Positions 1-6,659 of a stretch of DNA of 64,000 nt are shown here, piece after piece; positions within the stretch are counted from its first letter, which is position 1, and every line of letters begins with the position of its first letter. The notes below the pieces were generated by a model. It saw only the letters and a program-made list of their open reading frames with translations. It was not told the origin of the DNA and did no database searches. The stretch lies in the NCBI RefSeq assembly GCF_017569225.1, contig NZ_CP071868.1, positions 1,116,001-1,180,000 on the forward strand, given 5' to 3'. The DNA comes from Pengzhenrongella sicca (GTDB lineage Bacteria; Actinomycetota; Actinomycetes; Actinomycetales; Cellulomonadaceae). A program made the position numbers and the translations under genes.

Positions 1-639
1 CGCAGCGCGCAAATCGACTGTGCGGACGGTGAGGAGTTGCTGATTTCCCAACGCGGCGAGCTTAGGGTCCGCGAACACATCAGTGTTCGTCAGGATGAGC
101 GTCGCTGTGTCAATCGGCATCGACTCGTCCAGAGCGAGGACGGTGCTCTCGGCGCGGTCCGACGACGACGCCGTCAGACCGACCACATCGACGGTCCCCG
201 AGGGAAGCTCGATCTCGGAGCCGACCTCAGCGCCGAGCGACTCGGCCACGAACCGTGAGACTGCCACCTCGCCGGGCCTGTCTGGCCATTCGCCGGCGGT
301 GAGCTCCGCCAGCCGGGTGCCCGGGTGGCTCACTGCCCGCACCGTCGTCGGCACCTGCGCACCGTCCCGCGAGGCGACGGCTGACTCGTCCCGCACGTAG
401 ACGAGATCGTCGCGGCGGCCCAGCACCGGATTGACGGTTTCGCCGTCCATCACCTGGATCGCGTAGCGGTATCCACCGAGCGATGCGGCCGCCGACGTCT
501 CGATCGCACGCCGCGAGGTTTCGGCGACAATCGCCGAGACGACGAGGGGCACACAGAGCGTGGCGACGAGCGCCGCGGTGAGCAGAGCCTGACGCCACCG
601 GGAGACGATCAGGCGTCGAAGGAGCATCGGAGTCGTCAT
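1..639 (-). CDS. ABC transporter permease, FtsX/MacB-like, C-terminus outside window
   Basis: The frame is open from an ATG at 639 to the window edge (213 codons, no stop), so the gene is cut by the window. The protein starts with a short basic stretch and one hydrophobic segment at about residues 18-40 (ALLTAALVATLCVPLVVSA), followed by a long soluble region rich in beta-type sequence, the layout of FtsX/MacB-type permeases with a large extracellular domain after the first membrane helix. Its ATG overlaps the stop of the upstream ATPase gene in an ATGA tetranucleotide (639-636), so the two are translationally coupled. Together with the ATPase and the small secreted protein upstream it probably forms a three-gene export or self-protection cassette. 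Family assignment is from topology and context, not from a complete sequence. Confidence 0.7.
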   Translation of the reverse strand, partial: MTTPMLLRRLIVSRWRQALLTAALVATLCVPLVVSAIVAETSRRAIETSAAASLGGYRYAIQVMDGETVNPVLGRRDDLVYVRDESAVASRDGAQVPTTVRAVSHPGTRLAELTAGEWPDRPGEVAVSRFVAESLGAEVGSEIELPSGTVDVVGLTASSSDRAESTVLALDESMPIDTATLILTNTDVFADPKLAALGNQQLLTVRTVDLRAA

Positions 640-1304
640 ATTTGCTGGAGCGCCTCGTCTGCCAGTTTGCCGCCACGGAGATGCAGGGTGCGGTTCATCG
701 CGTCGGAGACGATCGGGTCGTGGGTCACGACCACCACGACGACGCCCTGCTCCTCGGCGATCGAAGAGAGCAGTGCGGCGATCCGCCTCGTGTTCTCACC
801 GTCGAGAGCCCCCGTGGGCTCGTCGGCGAGCAACGCCAGGGGTCGCGACACGAGCGCCCGCGCAATGGCGACGCGCTGTTGCTCTCCACCCGAAAGCGTG
901 TCCGGGCGATGGTCCTCGAACCCACCGAGCCCAACGGTCTCCAAGAGACCTGAGATCTGAGCCGGACTGCATCCCTTACGGCTCATCTCAGCGGCGAACG
1001 CAAGATTCTCGGCCACGCTAAGGAAGGAGATCAGGCGGTAGTCCTGGTGAACCATCGCGATGCGCGGATCACCAGGACTACGCCTGGACTGGAACTCAAT
1101 GGCGGACCCGGCGAGCGTCACGGTTCCCGACGTCGGCTGTTGTCGCCCCGCGAGAACCCGGAGTAGCGTCGACTTTCCGCTCCCGCTCGGCCCAGTAATG
1201 GCGAGCGTTCCCGCCTCCGCGTGCAGCGATACGCCGTCAAGGGGCCAGGCAAACGTCCCTCTTCGCCCGTATCGCACGGAGACGCCATCGCATTCCAGTA
1301 TCAT
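636..1304 (-). CDS. ABC transporter ATP-binding protein
   Basis: A 222-residue ABC ATPase of the LolD/MacB size class. Walker A is GPSGSGKST (residues 38-46), the Q-loop is in MVHQDYRL, the signature is [15 protein letters not shown] and Walker B is [11 protein letters not shown], followed by the H-loop in VTHDP. All catalytic elements are present. The ATG at 1304 has a GGGAG ribosome binding site about 6 nt upstream and lies 12 nt after the stop of the secreted-peptide gene; the downstream permease starts inside its stop codon. It would energise the FtsX-like permease. Similar ATPases accompany lactococcin-972-type bacteriocins in Gram-positive bacteria, which is suggestive here because of the small secreted protein upstream, but transport of a peptide is inferred. 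Confidence 0.93.
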   Translation of the reverse strand: MILECDGVSVRYGRRGTFAWPLDGVSLHAEAGTLAITGPSGSGKSTLLRVLAGRQQPTSGTVTLAGSAIEFQSRRSPGDPRIAMVHQDYRLISFLSVAENLAFAAEMSRKGCSPAQISGLLETVGLGGFEDHRPDTLSGGEQQRVAIARALVSRPLALLADEPTGALDGENTRRIAALLSSIAEEQGVVVVVVTHDPIVSDAMNRTLHLRGGKLADEALQQI

Positions 1305-1316
1305 ACGACTCCCGAA

Positions 1317-1655
1317 TCAGCGAAACGCGTAGTTGACGCTGAGGCTGTCGATGGCACCGACGCCCCACGAGCTGTACTTGCTCACGTTGAGTTGCGTGAA
1401 CCAAGCCGTGTTGTGATCGGCATAAAGCGAGACGACGCCGTTGCCCTGCGCCTTGGTGTCACCATTTAGAGCGCTGCACCGAGCACCTGTCCGCCAGCTG
1501 TCCGGAGCACCGTTCACTACGGTCTTCTCGGGCCACGCTGAGCAGGTTCCACCGAGTGCCTGAGCAGGGGCCACGAAGCCACCTGCGACGAGTGCCACCA
1601 TGCCGACGATCATTCCGGCGCGGCGTGCCATTAGTCTGTTCAATGCAATTCCCAT
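1317..1655 (-). CDS. Small secreted protein, bacteriocin-like, linked to ABC transporter
   Basis: A 112-residue precursor with an unmistakable Sec signal peptide: basic N-terminus with an RR pair, hydrophobic core (MIVGMVALVAGGFV) and an AQA cleavage site at residue 33. The predicted mature part is 79 residues with two cysteines (mature positions 5 and 21, one possible disulfide), many Ser/Asn/Gly and aromatic residues near the C-terminus, ending in NYAFR. I do not recognise a family with certainty. It is first in an apparent operon with an ABC ATPase and an FtsX-like permease, the arrangement seen for lactococcin-972-like bacteriocins and their immunity transporters; the sequence itself is not clearly of that family. 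The ATG at 1655 lacks a strong ribosome binding site, and a second in-frame ATG follows at 1631. Confidence 0.75.
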   Translation of the reverse strand: MGIALNRLMARRAGMIVGMVALVAGGFVAPAQALGGTCSAWPEKTVVNGAPDSWRTGARCSALNGDTKAQGNGVVSLYADHNTAWFTQLNVSKYSSWGVGAIDSLSVNYAFR

Positions 1656-2071
1656 CGTTGAAAGGAACCGAGATGCAAGCGTCTCGTTTTCATGGCTGGT
1701 GCCATTACAGGGGCTATCAAATCACGTGCTGTGACTGGTGTCAACGGTATCCTCCCATCAGTCACAGCTCCATTCATCGGGTGCGTTGAGCCGGTTGCGG
1801 ATCTGGCTCGAAGCTGACGAGATAGTGACCCGACAGATGAACAAGCGCCTAGCACGCTCGTCGCGACAACACGCGGAAAACTGAAGCGCAAACAATGGCT
1901 CATTTGCCCTGTTTTGGTGACGTCCGCGGCGTCGCTCCTCTTGTCGCAGCACGGGGATCTCGCCTTGTACCGGGAGTTCGCCGTCGTGGCGATCTCCAAG
2001 TACCTGATCCGGGCACGTTCCACCCGTCGTGCGCGCTCGTCGATCGCGGCCGGGAGGTCGTGTGCCCGAGT

Positions 2072-2316
2072 TCAGTGCCGGCACAGCTCGACGGCGTTGA
2101 GTAGTCCCTCTGCGGACACGTCACGGCGGGCTGAGAGTCCTCGGACGTCGCCCGGGTGGTGCCACCCGGGACGGCCGGCCACACGTACGTAAAGCAGGAT
2201 CAGCGCGTTGGTCAGCGCTGCGTTGTCGTTGACGACGCGTAGTCGAGCGAGGTAGTCGCCGGGCGCGGGTTTTGGAGGGAGCGAGCCTTTGGTGCGGGGT
2301 CTTCTTTGCCGAGCAT
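2072..2316 (-). pseudogene. Decayed coding remnant, unknown
   Basis: The minus strand here reads like protein but needs a frame change: an N-terminal piece starting at an ATG at 2316 (MLGKEDPAPKARSLQ) continues in another frame as PAPGDYLARLRVVNDNAALT and on to a stop at 2072. Beyond that stop a third protein-like stretch (HDLPAAIDERARRVERARI) continues in a different frame towards about 1900. No family was recognised. The interval 1656-2071 otherwise holds no convincing gene. It is best read as a decayed gene or genes of a mobile element. Confidence 0.3.
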
Positions 2317-2340
2317 GTCGTCTCGGCGTGCCGGGGTCGG

Positions 2341-2612
2341 ATCGTCGCGGTTCTGGGCAGCGTTCGTCGTCAGCGTGGACCGCTGGGACCTGTTCGAGCG
2401 TGCCGGCACGCTGGTCCTTGTCCCACTCATGACCCTGCTCGGGCACTGCGCTCGGTTGGTACTATCGCGGCGAAACGCGCCGACGGTACGCGCTGGCATC
2501 GACCGCTGCGTCGGTCGCGGACTACTCCGGGCTGCCGCCTGAAGCACGCGCGGTGCTGCCCACGGCCGACCAGCTGCGCGACGCCCTCGACCTCGACGAC
2601 GCAGACGGGTGA
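2341..2612 (+). pseudogene. Frameshifted remnant with membrane segment, unknown
   Basis: Two adjacent frames fit together as one protein: the first contains a hydrophobic segment (RAGTLVLVPLMTLLG), and after a frame change near 2440-2450 the second continues TALGWYYRGETRRRYALAS and ends in a Leu/Asp-rich tail with stop at 2610-2612. The combined reading resembles the end of a small membrane protein. No single frame covers both halves and no start with a ribosome binding site was found, so it is called a remnant with low confidence. The family is not recognised. Confidence 0.3.
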
Positions 2613-2698
2613 CCGACCACTAGCCCTAGGCCGTGCACCGCGAGCGGGGGGTTCACGGGTGCGCGTGAGGTGAGGGCGGGGCCTGTGTGCGGGCTACT

Positions 2699-3073
2699 TC
2701 ACGCAACGACCGCCGAGGTGTCGGCGCGCTCGGGTCGGTCCGCGCCGGCGGCCGTATCGGCAGTGCCCCGGCGGGCGGCGCGGCGGCGTACGCGGGCTTT
2801 CTTGTCGGGCTCACCGAACCCGATCTTGCGCAGCTCGTCCGGCGTCCAGCCGGCGCTCACGGCCGCGTTGTAGGCGCGCACGTCGTCGCGCTCGGCGTCG
2901 CCGATGCGTTGGGTGATCGTCGCTTGAAGTTCGGTCAGTTCACGAGTGGTCTGCTCGCGGACGTCCGCGACGGCCTGTCGGGCGATCGCGATGGTCCGGA
3001 TCGCGTTGAGCCGGTCGTCCTGCAAGGCCTTGGCGCGGGCGGCCGCGTCATCGGGGGATAGGTGCTTTGCCAT
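2699..3073 (-). CDS. Small charged helical protein of the mobilisation region, unknown
   Basis: A 124-residue protein starting MAKHLSPDDAAARAKALQDD. It is mostly helical and highly charged (Arg, Ala, Asp), with an Arg-rich stretch (KKARVRRRAARR) near the C-terminus; no membrane segment or catalytic motif is visible. The start at 3073 is chosen over an upstream in-frame start at 3217 because a -10-like TACAAT sits exactly 6 nt before the ATG, as expected for a leaderless actinobacterial mRNA, and because the upstream extension would run through the large inverted repeat at 3128-3194. It is divergent from the truncated mobC. By position it may be an accessory DNA-processing protein, but function is unknown. 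Confidence 0.6.
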   Translation of the reverse strand: MAKHLSPDDAAARAKALQDDRLNAIRTIAIARQAVADVREQTTRELTELQATITQRIGDAERDDVRAYNAAVSAGWTPDELRKIGFGEPDKKARVRRRAARRGTADTAAGADRPERADTSAVVA

Positions 3074-3127
3074 GTCCTGATTGTACGGATTGACTGGCCC
3101 AATAGGACCCTGTTGCACCGCGGTAAT

Positions 3128-3194
3128 GCGCCGATGGTTCTTCGCGCACGTCGGCGGGCCCCGTCTACCGACGTGCGCGAGGAACCATCGGCGC
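3128..3194. other. Large inverted repeat, candidate oriT
   Basis: Two 27-nt arms (3128-3154 and 3168-3194) are complementary at 26 of 27 positions and separated by a 13-nt spacer. The repeat lies in the intergenic region between a divergent small gene and a mobC-like gene. In mobilisable plasmids and integrative elements the nic region typically sits directly next to mobC and contains such an inverted repeat. A strong bidirectional terminator is the alternative, but no gene ends here: both neighbours point away from it. Confidence 0.55.
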
Positions 3195-3215
3195 CCCGGG
3201 CGGAGCAAGCTATAC

Positions 3216-3232
3216 ATTTAGGGGACCTAAAT
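3216..3232. promoter_or_regulatory. 17-bp palindrome upstream of mobC
   Basis: ATTTAGG-GGA-CCTAAAT is a perfect 7-bp dyad with a 3-bp centre, in AT-richer sequence just upstream of the mobC-like gene. It could be an operator for autoregulation or a second relaxosome binding site. Confidence 0.35.
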
Positions 3233-3332
3233 GGCTCGGATCCTCGACTGGTGGTCGCGGATCGAGCACACTGGTCGTGTGGTCCCCGCATGGGGCGGGT
3301 CGCTGCGCTGGGCTGAGAACCTGGTGAGGGCG

Positions 3333-3710
3333 ATGAGCGAACCGGTGTCTGAGGGGCGTCTGTTCGCGCGGCGCCGGCGCGCGAATGTTGCCGGTGGTCG
3401 CCGGCACGAGCACAAGGTGAAGGTCACTCCGGAGGAAGAGGGTGTGCTGCTGCGTTTGGCGCAGGCGCAACGCGTGACGGTCCCGCGGTTGCTGGTGGAG
3501 TCGGCGTTGGCGGCGGCGTCGTCGGAGACGCCGACGGAGCGGCGCAACGCGATTGCGGAGCTGTTCCGGTTGCACCGGTTGTTGGCGGCGATCTCGAACA
3601 ACGTGAACCAGATGGCGAAGGCGACGAACGCGACCGGTCAGGTGCACGCCGAGCTCGTGGCGACGTTGGGGGCGGTGCGGCGGACGGCGGAGCGCATCGA
3701 CGCGGCCGTC
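3333..3710 (+). pseudogene. mobC: MobC-like relaxosome accessory protein, 3' truncated
   Basis: The reading frame encodes a MobC-type protein: a basic N-terminus, then a ribbon-helix-helix-like segment (HKVKVTPEEEGVLLRLAQ), then the characteristic NNVNQMAKATN motif and a helical tail ending ERIDAAV. After about position 3710 similarity stops and the frame runs as antisense of a DUF4062 gene to 4040. The ATG at 3333 is preferred because a GGTGAGGG ribosome binding site lies upstream; an in-frame ATG at 3231 overlaps the 17-bp palindrome. MobC melts and nicks oriT together with a relaxase; the relaxase that normally follows is missing, so the element cannot mobilise itself from this locus. Confidence 0.7.
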
Positions 3711-4100
3711 CATCTGTCCGGTGCCTTCGCCATGGACAAACAGACACAGTCGCAGGCCGCACTTTTCGGCCTCGAGGAACTCGGCGTGCGTTGCCGAGTA
3801 CCCATCAGACATCCGCACCCCATACCGCTGGCCCCACATCCCGATGTACACCTCCGAGCTGTGCACGCCAGCGAGGTATGCACGGTCGGCGGGCACATCT
3901 TGAGCACTGAGTTCGTCCTCGAACATCACCGGTGTCGCGCCGACGCTCACGATCGCGGAACGCACGGCCGCCCGCTCCTCGGGCATGTCGGTGATGAGGC
4001 TGGAGACGAACACCCGGCGCCCGGACGCCCATGCGCGTAGGTCAGCGTCGGTGACCTGAAGTGAGGCCGAAACCTGGTCGATAATCAGTGGTGCCGTCAT
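3711..4100 (-). pseudogene. DUF4062-domain protein, 5' fragment only
   Basis: From an ATG at 4100 the minus strand encodes about 130 residues of a DUF4062 domain: RRVFVSSLITDMPEERAAVRSAI, then VSVGATPVMFEDE, SEVYIGMWGQRYG and HAEFLEAEKCGLRLCLFVHG. DUF4062 has a TIR-like fold and usually forms the N-terminus of large STAND-type NTPases, some of them anti-phage or signalling proteins. Here the homology ends near 3708 where the frame enters antisense mobC, so the effector or NTPase part is lost. The two truncated genes meet tail to tail, which marks a deletion or recombination joint. Confidence 0.75.
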
Positions 4101-4178
4101 GGGCGCCAGTTGATCACGAGAAGCGGGGCGGCGACCGACGGGCTGCTGGCACGACCGGGGTTCCCGGACGAATCCGAC

Positions 4179-4271
4179 TTACCTCCTCCCTATCGCACAT
4201 TTGCGGGTGAGAGTTATCCCTCTCGGTGTCGCTATTTCTGAGCGGGGGAGTGCACCCTGCCCATGTTGGTC
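4179..4271. repeat. Att-like repeat, copy A
   Basis: The first 34 nt (4179-4212, ending GCGGGTGAGA) match 28 of 34 positions of 22317-22350 at the cpaF break, without gaps. The whole 93-nt stretch also aligns with 15977-16066 (copy B), sharing blocks such as ATCGCA, TTCTGAGCG and ATGTTGGTC. All copies have the same orientation. It separates the mobC/DUF4062 remnant from the next gene and may be an integration or recombination site. Confidence 0.5.
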
Positions 4272-4400
4272 CGGAACGCAGGCGCTCCAGCGCTCGCCCG
4301 CGCCGTGTCTTTGCGAAAACCGGAGTACTTCGCGGGACCACGTCAGCGGGCGTATCTGCAAGTACGCACGAAAGTCCGCTCTTCCGCGTAGTCTCTCCGT

Positions 4401-5105
4401 ATGTCGACCGTCTCCCGCGGGCCTAGTGATCAAGTGGACGACGAGCTGCTCGTCTTGGCTGACCTGCCTGCGGGCTGGGACCTCCTCAGTCGTTCCGCTG
4501 GCAAGCGGCCCGAGGACGCCAGCGTTGAGCTCGACGCGGTGCTCGGCTACGTCGACCAGACCCTGACCGACGAGGAACCTCAAGCCCAGCGCGACCCTGA
4601 TCGGAACGGCACGGCCGGCGGCCGATGGCGCTACATCCGGCACACTGAGACCAAGACTCGGGTGTACCTCCGGCTCCAGCGCCAGGGTGCGATAGCTGGG
4701 GAGGTCCGCATCACCGGCGTCGTGTACCTGCCCGGGCGACCCGGCGACCCGATCACCAGCCACCTGCTGCGCGAGTTGCCAACGGCCCGGATCGAAGCGG
4801 CGATCAATAGGCGATTCTTCGCCGCGACGCGCACCAACCCGATCACCGGCGGCGAGGTCGAGCTGCCGAGCGGGCGCAAGGTCGCCGAACGCGACTTACT
4901 CAAACCCCTCGCCCCGAAGGGGACTCTCGACTTCTACGAGCTCGTCGCGCTCCAGCACAGCCGACTGACCGCCAACGGCGACGTCAACCCGTCCGCGACG
5001 ATGGCCGAACTCAGTGGCGTCGCGCTCAGCACCGCCCAAGGCTGGGTCGCCAAAGCCCGCACGCGTGGACTCCTGCCACCCGGACGCCGAGGACGCGCCG
5101 GATGA
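4401..5105 (+). CDS. Unknown protein with C-terminal helix-turn-helix, island-associated
   Basis: A 234-residue protein of unrecognised family. The first 170 residues are mixed alpha/beta with no known motif. The last about 60 residues (DFYELVALQHSRLTANGDVNPSATMAELSG in two blocks, then ALSTAQGWVAKARTRGLLPPG) read as a winged or simple helix-turn-helix that recognises DNA, followed by a basic tail. The ATG at 4401 is probably leaderless: TAGTCT lies exactly 6 nt upstream. It sits immediately downstream of the att-like repeat at 4179-4271, so it may be a regulator of the integrated element. Function beyond DNA binding is not indicated. Confidence 0.75.
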   Translation: MSTVSRGPSDQVDDELLVLADLPAGWDLLSRSAGKRPEDASVELDAVLGYVDQTLTDEEPQAQRDPDRNGTAGGRWRYIRHTETKTRVYLRLQRQGAIAGEVRITGVVYLPGRPGDPITSHLLRELPTARIEAAINRRFFAATRTNPITGGEVELPSGRKVAERDLLKPLAPKGTLDFYELVALQHSRLTANGDVNPSATMAELSGVALSTAQGWVAKARTRGLLPPGRRGRAG

Positions 5106-5174
5106 CGACCAGAGCCGGCATCTGCAGGCAGGCAGGATGTGGCGGTCCCGACCCTGGGTTGACGCGATCTCGGC

Positions 5175-5840
5175 TCAGAGTCCGAGTGCTTCCGTCACTC
5201 GGTCGGTGAGCTCTTCCTCGGTCATCGTGGTGTCGACCTCGATCAGGTGCAGATCGAGGCTCGTCGCTTCGTCGCGGAGGCGCTCGGTGAACATCCGATC
5301 GCGCTCAAGGAGGTTCTGCAGTGCCCTGGCGGGATCACTGGTCTTGCCCGCGATCTCACACGATGAGCCCCGGCTCGAGAATGCGGCACGACGGAAGTCC
5401 GGCGTCGGGAGTAGCCAGACGGCGTGGTCAGGTGAGTCGAGACGAGGCCGGACGAGGTGTGGCAGCAGGCGGAATCCCTCGGCGATCACGCCTGGTGCTG
5501 GCGGTAGATGCACGAGGTCGTCAATGACTTCGTCGAAGCCCTCGCCGCGAAACCAGTGGAACGTTTCGAGCATCGTCTGGGGTGACCGGTTGACCCATCG
5601 CTCGTCCATGTCCATGGCGACGAACTCGTCCACGAACGGGGCGAGGTTTGGGTCGCTCCGGTTGGCGTGATCGGAGATCACGTCATCGGTGACGTACAGA
5701 CGCAGCCCGTACCGAGCAGCGATGCTCCGAGCAACGGTCGACTTGCCCCCGCCGCTCCCGCCACCGATCCAGTAGACGTGGCGCAGCCGTGCGCGCAGCG
5801 CTGCTGCGTCGTCAGCGGCGACGTGCCGTTCAACCGGCAT
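5175..5840 (-). CDS. P-loop kinase-like ATPase
   Basis: A protein of 221 residues with an N-terminal P-loop (GGGSGGGKST, about residues 27-36) and a following short strand and Asp pair (LYVTDDVI), the layout of small zeta-toxin or adenylylsulfate/uridine-kinase-like P-loop phosphotransferases. A likely LID or catalytic Arg-rich segment is in LLERDRMFTERLRDE. The substrate cannot be named. The ATG at 5840 is preceded by GGAGGG at a slightly long spacing; an in-frame GTG at 5867 has no ribosome binding site. The gene is convergent with the helix-turn-helix gene upstream and co-directional with the VanX-like gene, separated by 63 nt. Confidence 0.7.
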   Translation of the reverse strand: MPVERHVAADDAAALRARLRHVYWIGGGSGGGKSTVARSIAARYGLRLYVTDDVISDHANRSDPNLAPFVDEFVAMDMDERWVNRSPQTMLETFHWFRGEGFDEVIDDLVHLPPAPGVIAEGFRLLPHLVRPRLDSPDHAVWLLPTPDFRRAAFSSRGSSCEIAGKTSDPARALQNLLERDRMFTERLRDEATSLDLHLIEVDTTMTEEELTDRVTEALGL

Positions 5841-5903
5841 TCGGTCCAAACCCTCCGCAGCGCTCACGAGGGTCGACGCGATCGTCGCGGTGCTGTGTGA
5901 TCT

Positions 5904-6536
5904 TCACTTCGGGCTGTAGTGGGCGGCTGGGGCGCCGGTCGCTGCAGCCCAGTATCGATCGCCGTAGGACCAGTGCCACCACTCGGGCGGGTAGTTGACC
6001 ATGCCGGCCCTGGTGAGCGCTTCGCTGAGCACGTCGCGTCGGCGCCGCGCCGCCGCCGAGATGTTCCTCGCAGCGGTGAAGCAGGCGTTTGCGCTGGCCG
6101 CCGGTGTGGCGTTGACCCGGGTCCCCATGTCGAGTTCGACACCGTCTTGCCACAAGGTCAGGTCCACGGCCCCTCCGCACGGATGGGGCGCGACCGACGG
6201 CGGGGAGACGTGTTTGCTCGCTTCGTCGTCGAGGCGCGACGCAGGCCAGCTCGGGTTGAGTTCGCTGAGTTCTGCTCGGTAGCTCTCGAAGTAGTGCCAT
6301 TGCAGTGCCACCGGCCGGTGACATTCGATGATCAGGAGCCTCATGCCGTCGGGAAGTGCTGCTTGCGCCACGAGCAGGCGTTCGAGGACTCCGGAACGGA
6401 GGCGAGACCACGCACCGTCGGCATCTCGCTTGCGGGTGTCGATCAGCAGACCGCCGTGCACCAGGAGGTCGAGCAAGTCCTCGCCCGACTCGAGAACTGG
6501 CACGGCGGCAACGGAGGGATCAGATAGCAAGAGCAC
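5904..6536 (-). CDS. D-alanyl-D-alanine dipeptidase, VanX/M15D family
   Basis: A 210-residue M15D zinc peptidase. The first metal motif is in SVAPHPCGGAVDLTLW (His and Asp of the H-x6-D pattern), and the second is PEWWHWSYGDRYWA, with the catalytic Glu and third zinc His in EWWH. These are the defining residues of VanX and the related DdpX. VanX enzymes hydrolyse D-Ala-D-Ala, either in vancomycin resistance (with VanH and VanA) or in cell-wall turnover. No vanH, vanA or vanRS homologue is in the window, so resistance is not implied; peptidoglycan recycling is the simpler reading. There is no signal peptide, so it acts in the cytoplasm. The start is a GTG at 6536 with a weak ribosome binding site. 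Confidence 0.88.
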   Translation of the reverse strand: MLLLSDPSVAAVPVLESGEDLLDLLVHGGLLIDTRKRDADGAWSRLRSGVLERLLVAQAALPDGMRLLIIECHRPVALQWHYFESYRAELSELNPSWPASRLDDEASKHVSPPSVAPHPCGGAVDLTLWQDGVELDMGTRVNATPAASANACFTAARNISAAARRRRDVLSEALTRAGMVNYPPEWWHWSYGDRYWAAATGAPAAHYSPK

Positions 6537-6659
6537 GTCGACACCCTACGACCGTGCCAAACGGCCCCCTTCGCCTCGAGCCCCTACTGCGCCTTGGCGA
6601 CAGCCAGCGATTCGGTGCCGATCGACGGGTTGGGTACGCACCTGGCGACGGTCTTGCGA

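Noticed and set aside
1317-1655. Firm assignment to the lactococcin-972 family
   Set aside because: Context fits, but the mature sequence does not show a convincing match to the family pattern.
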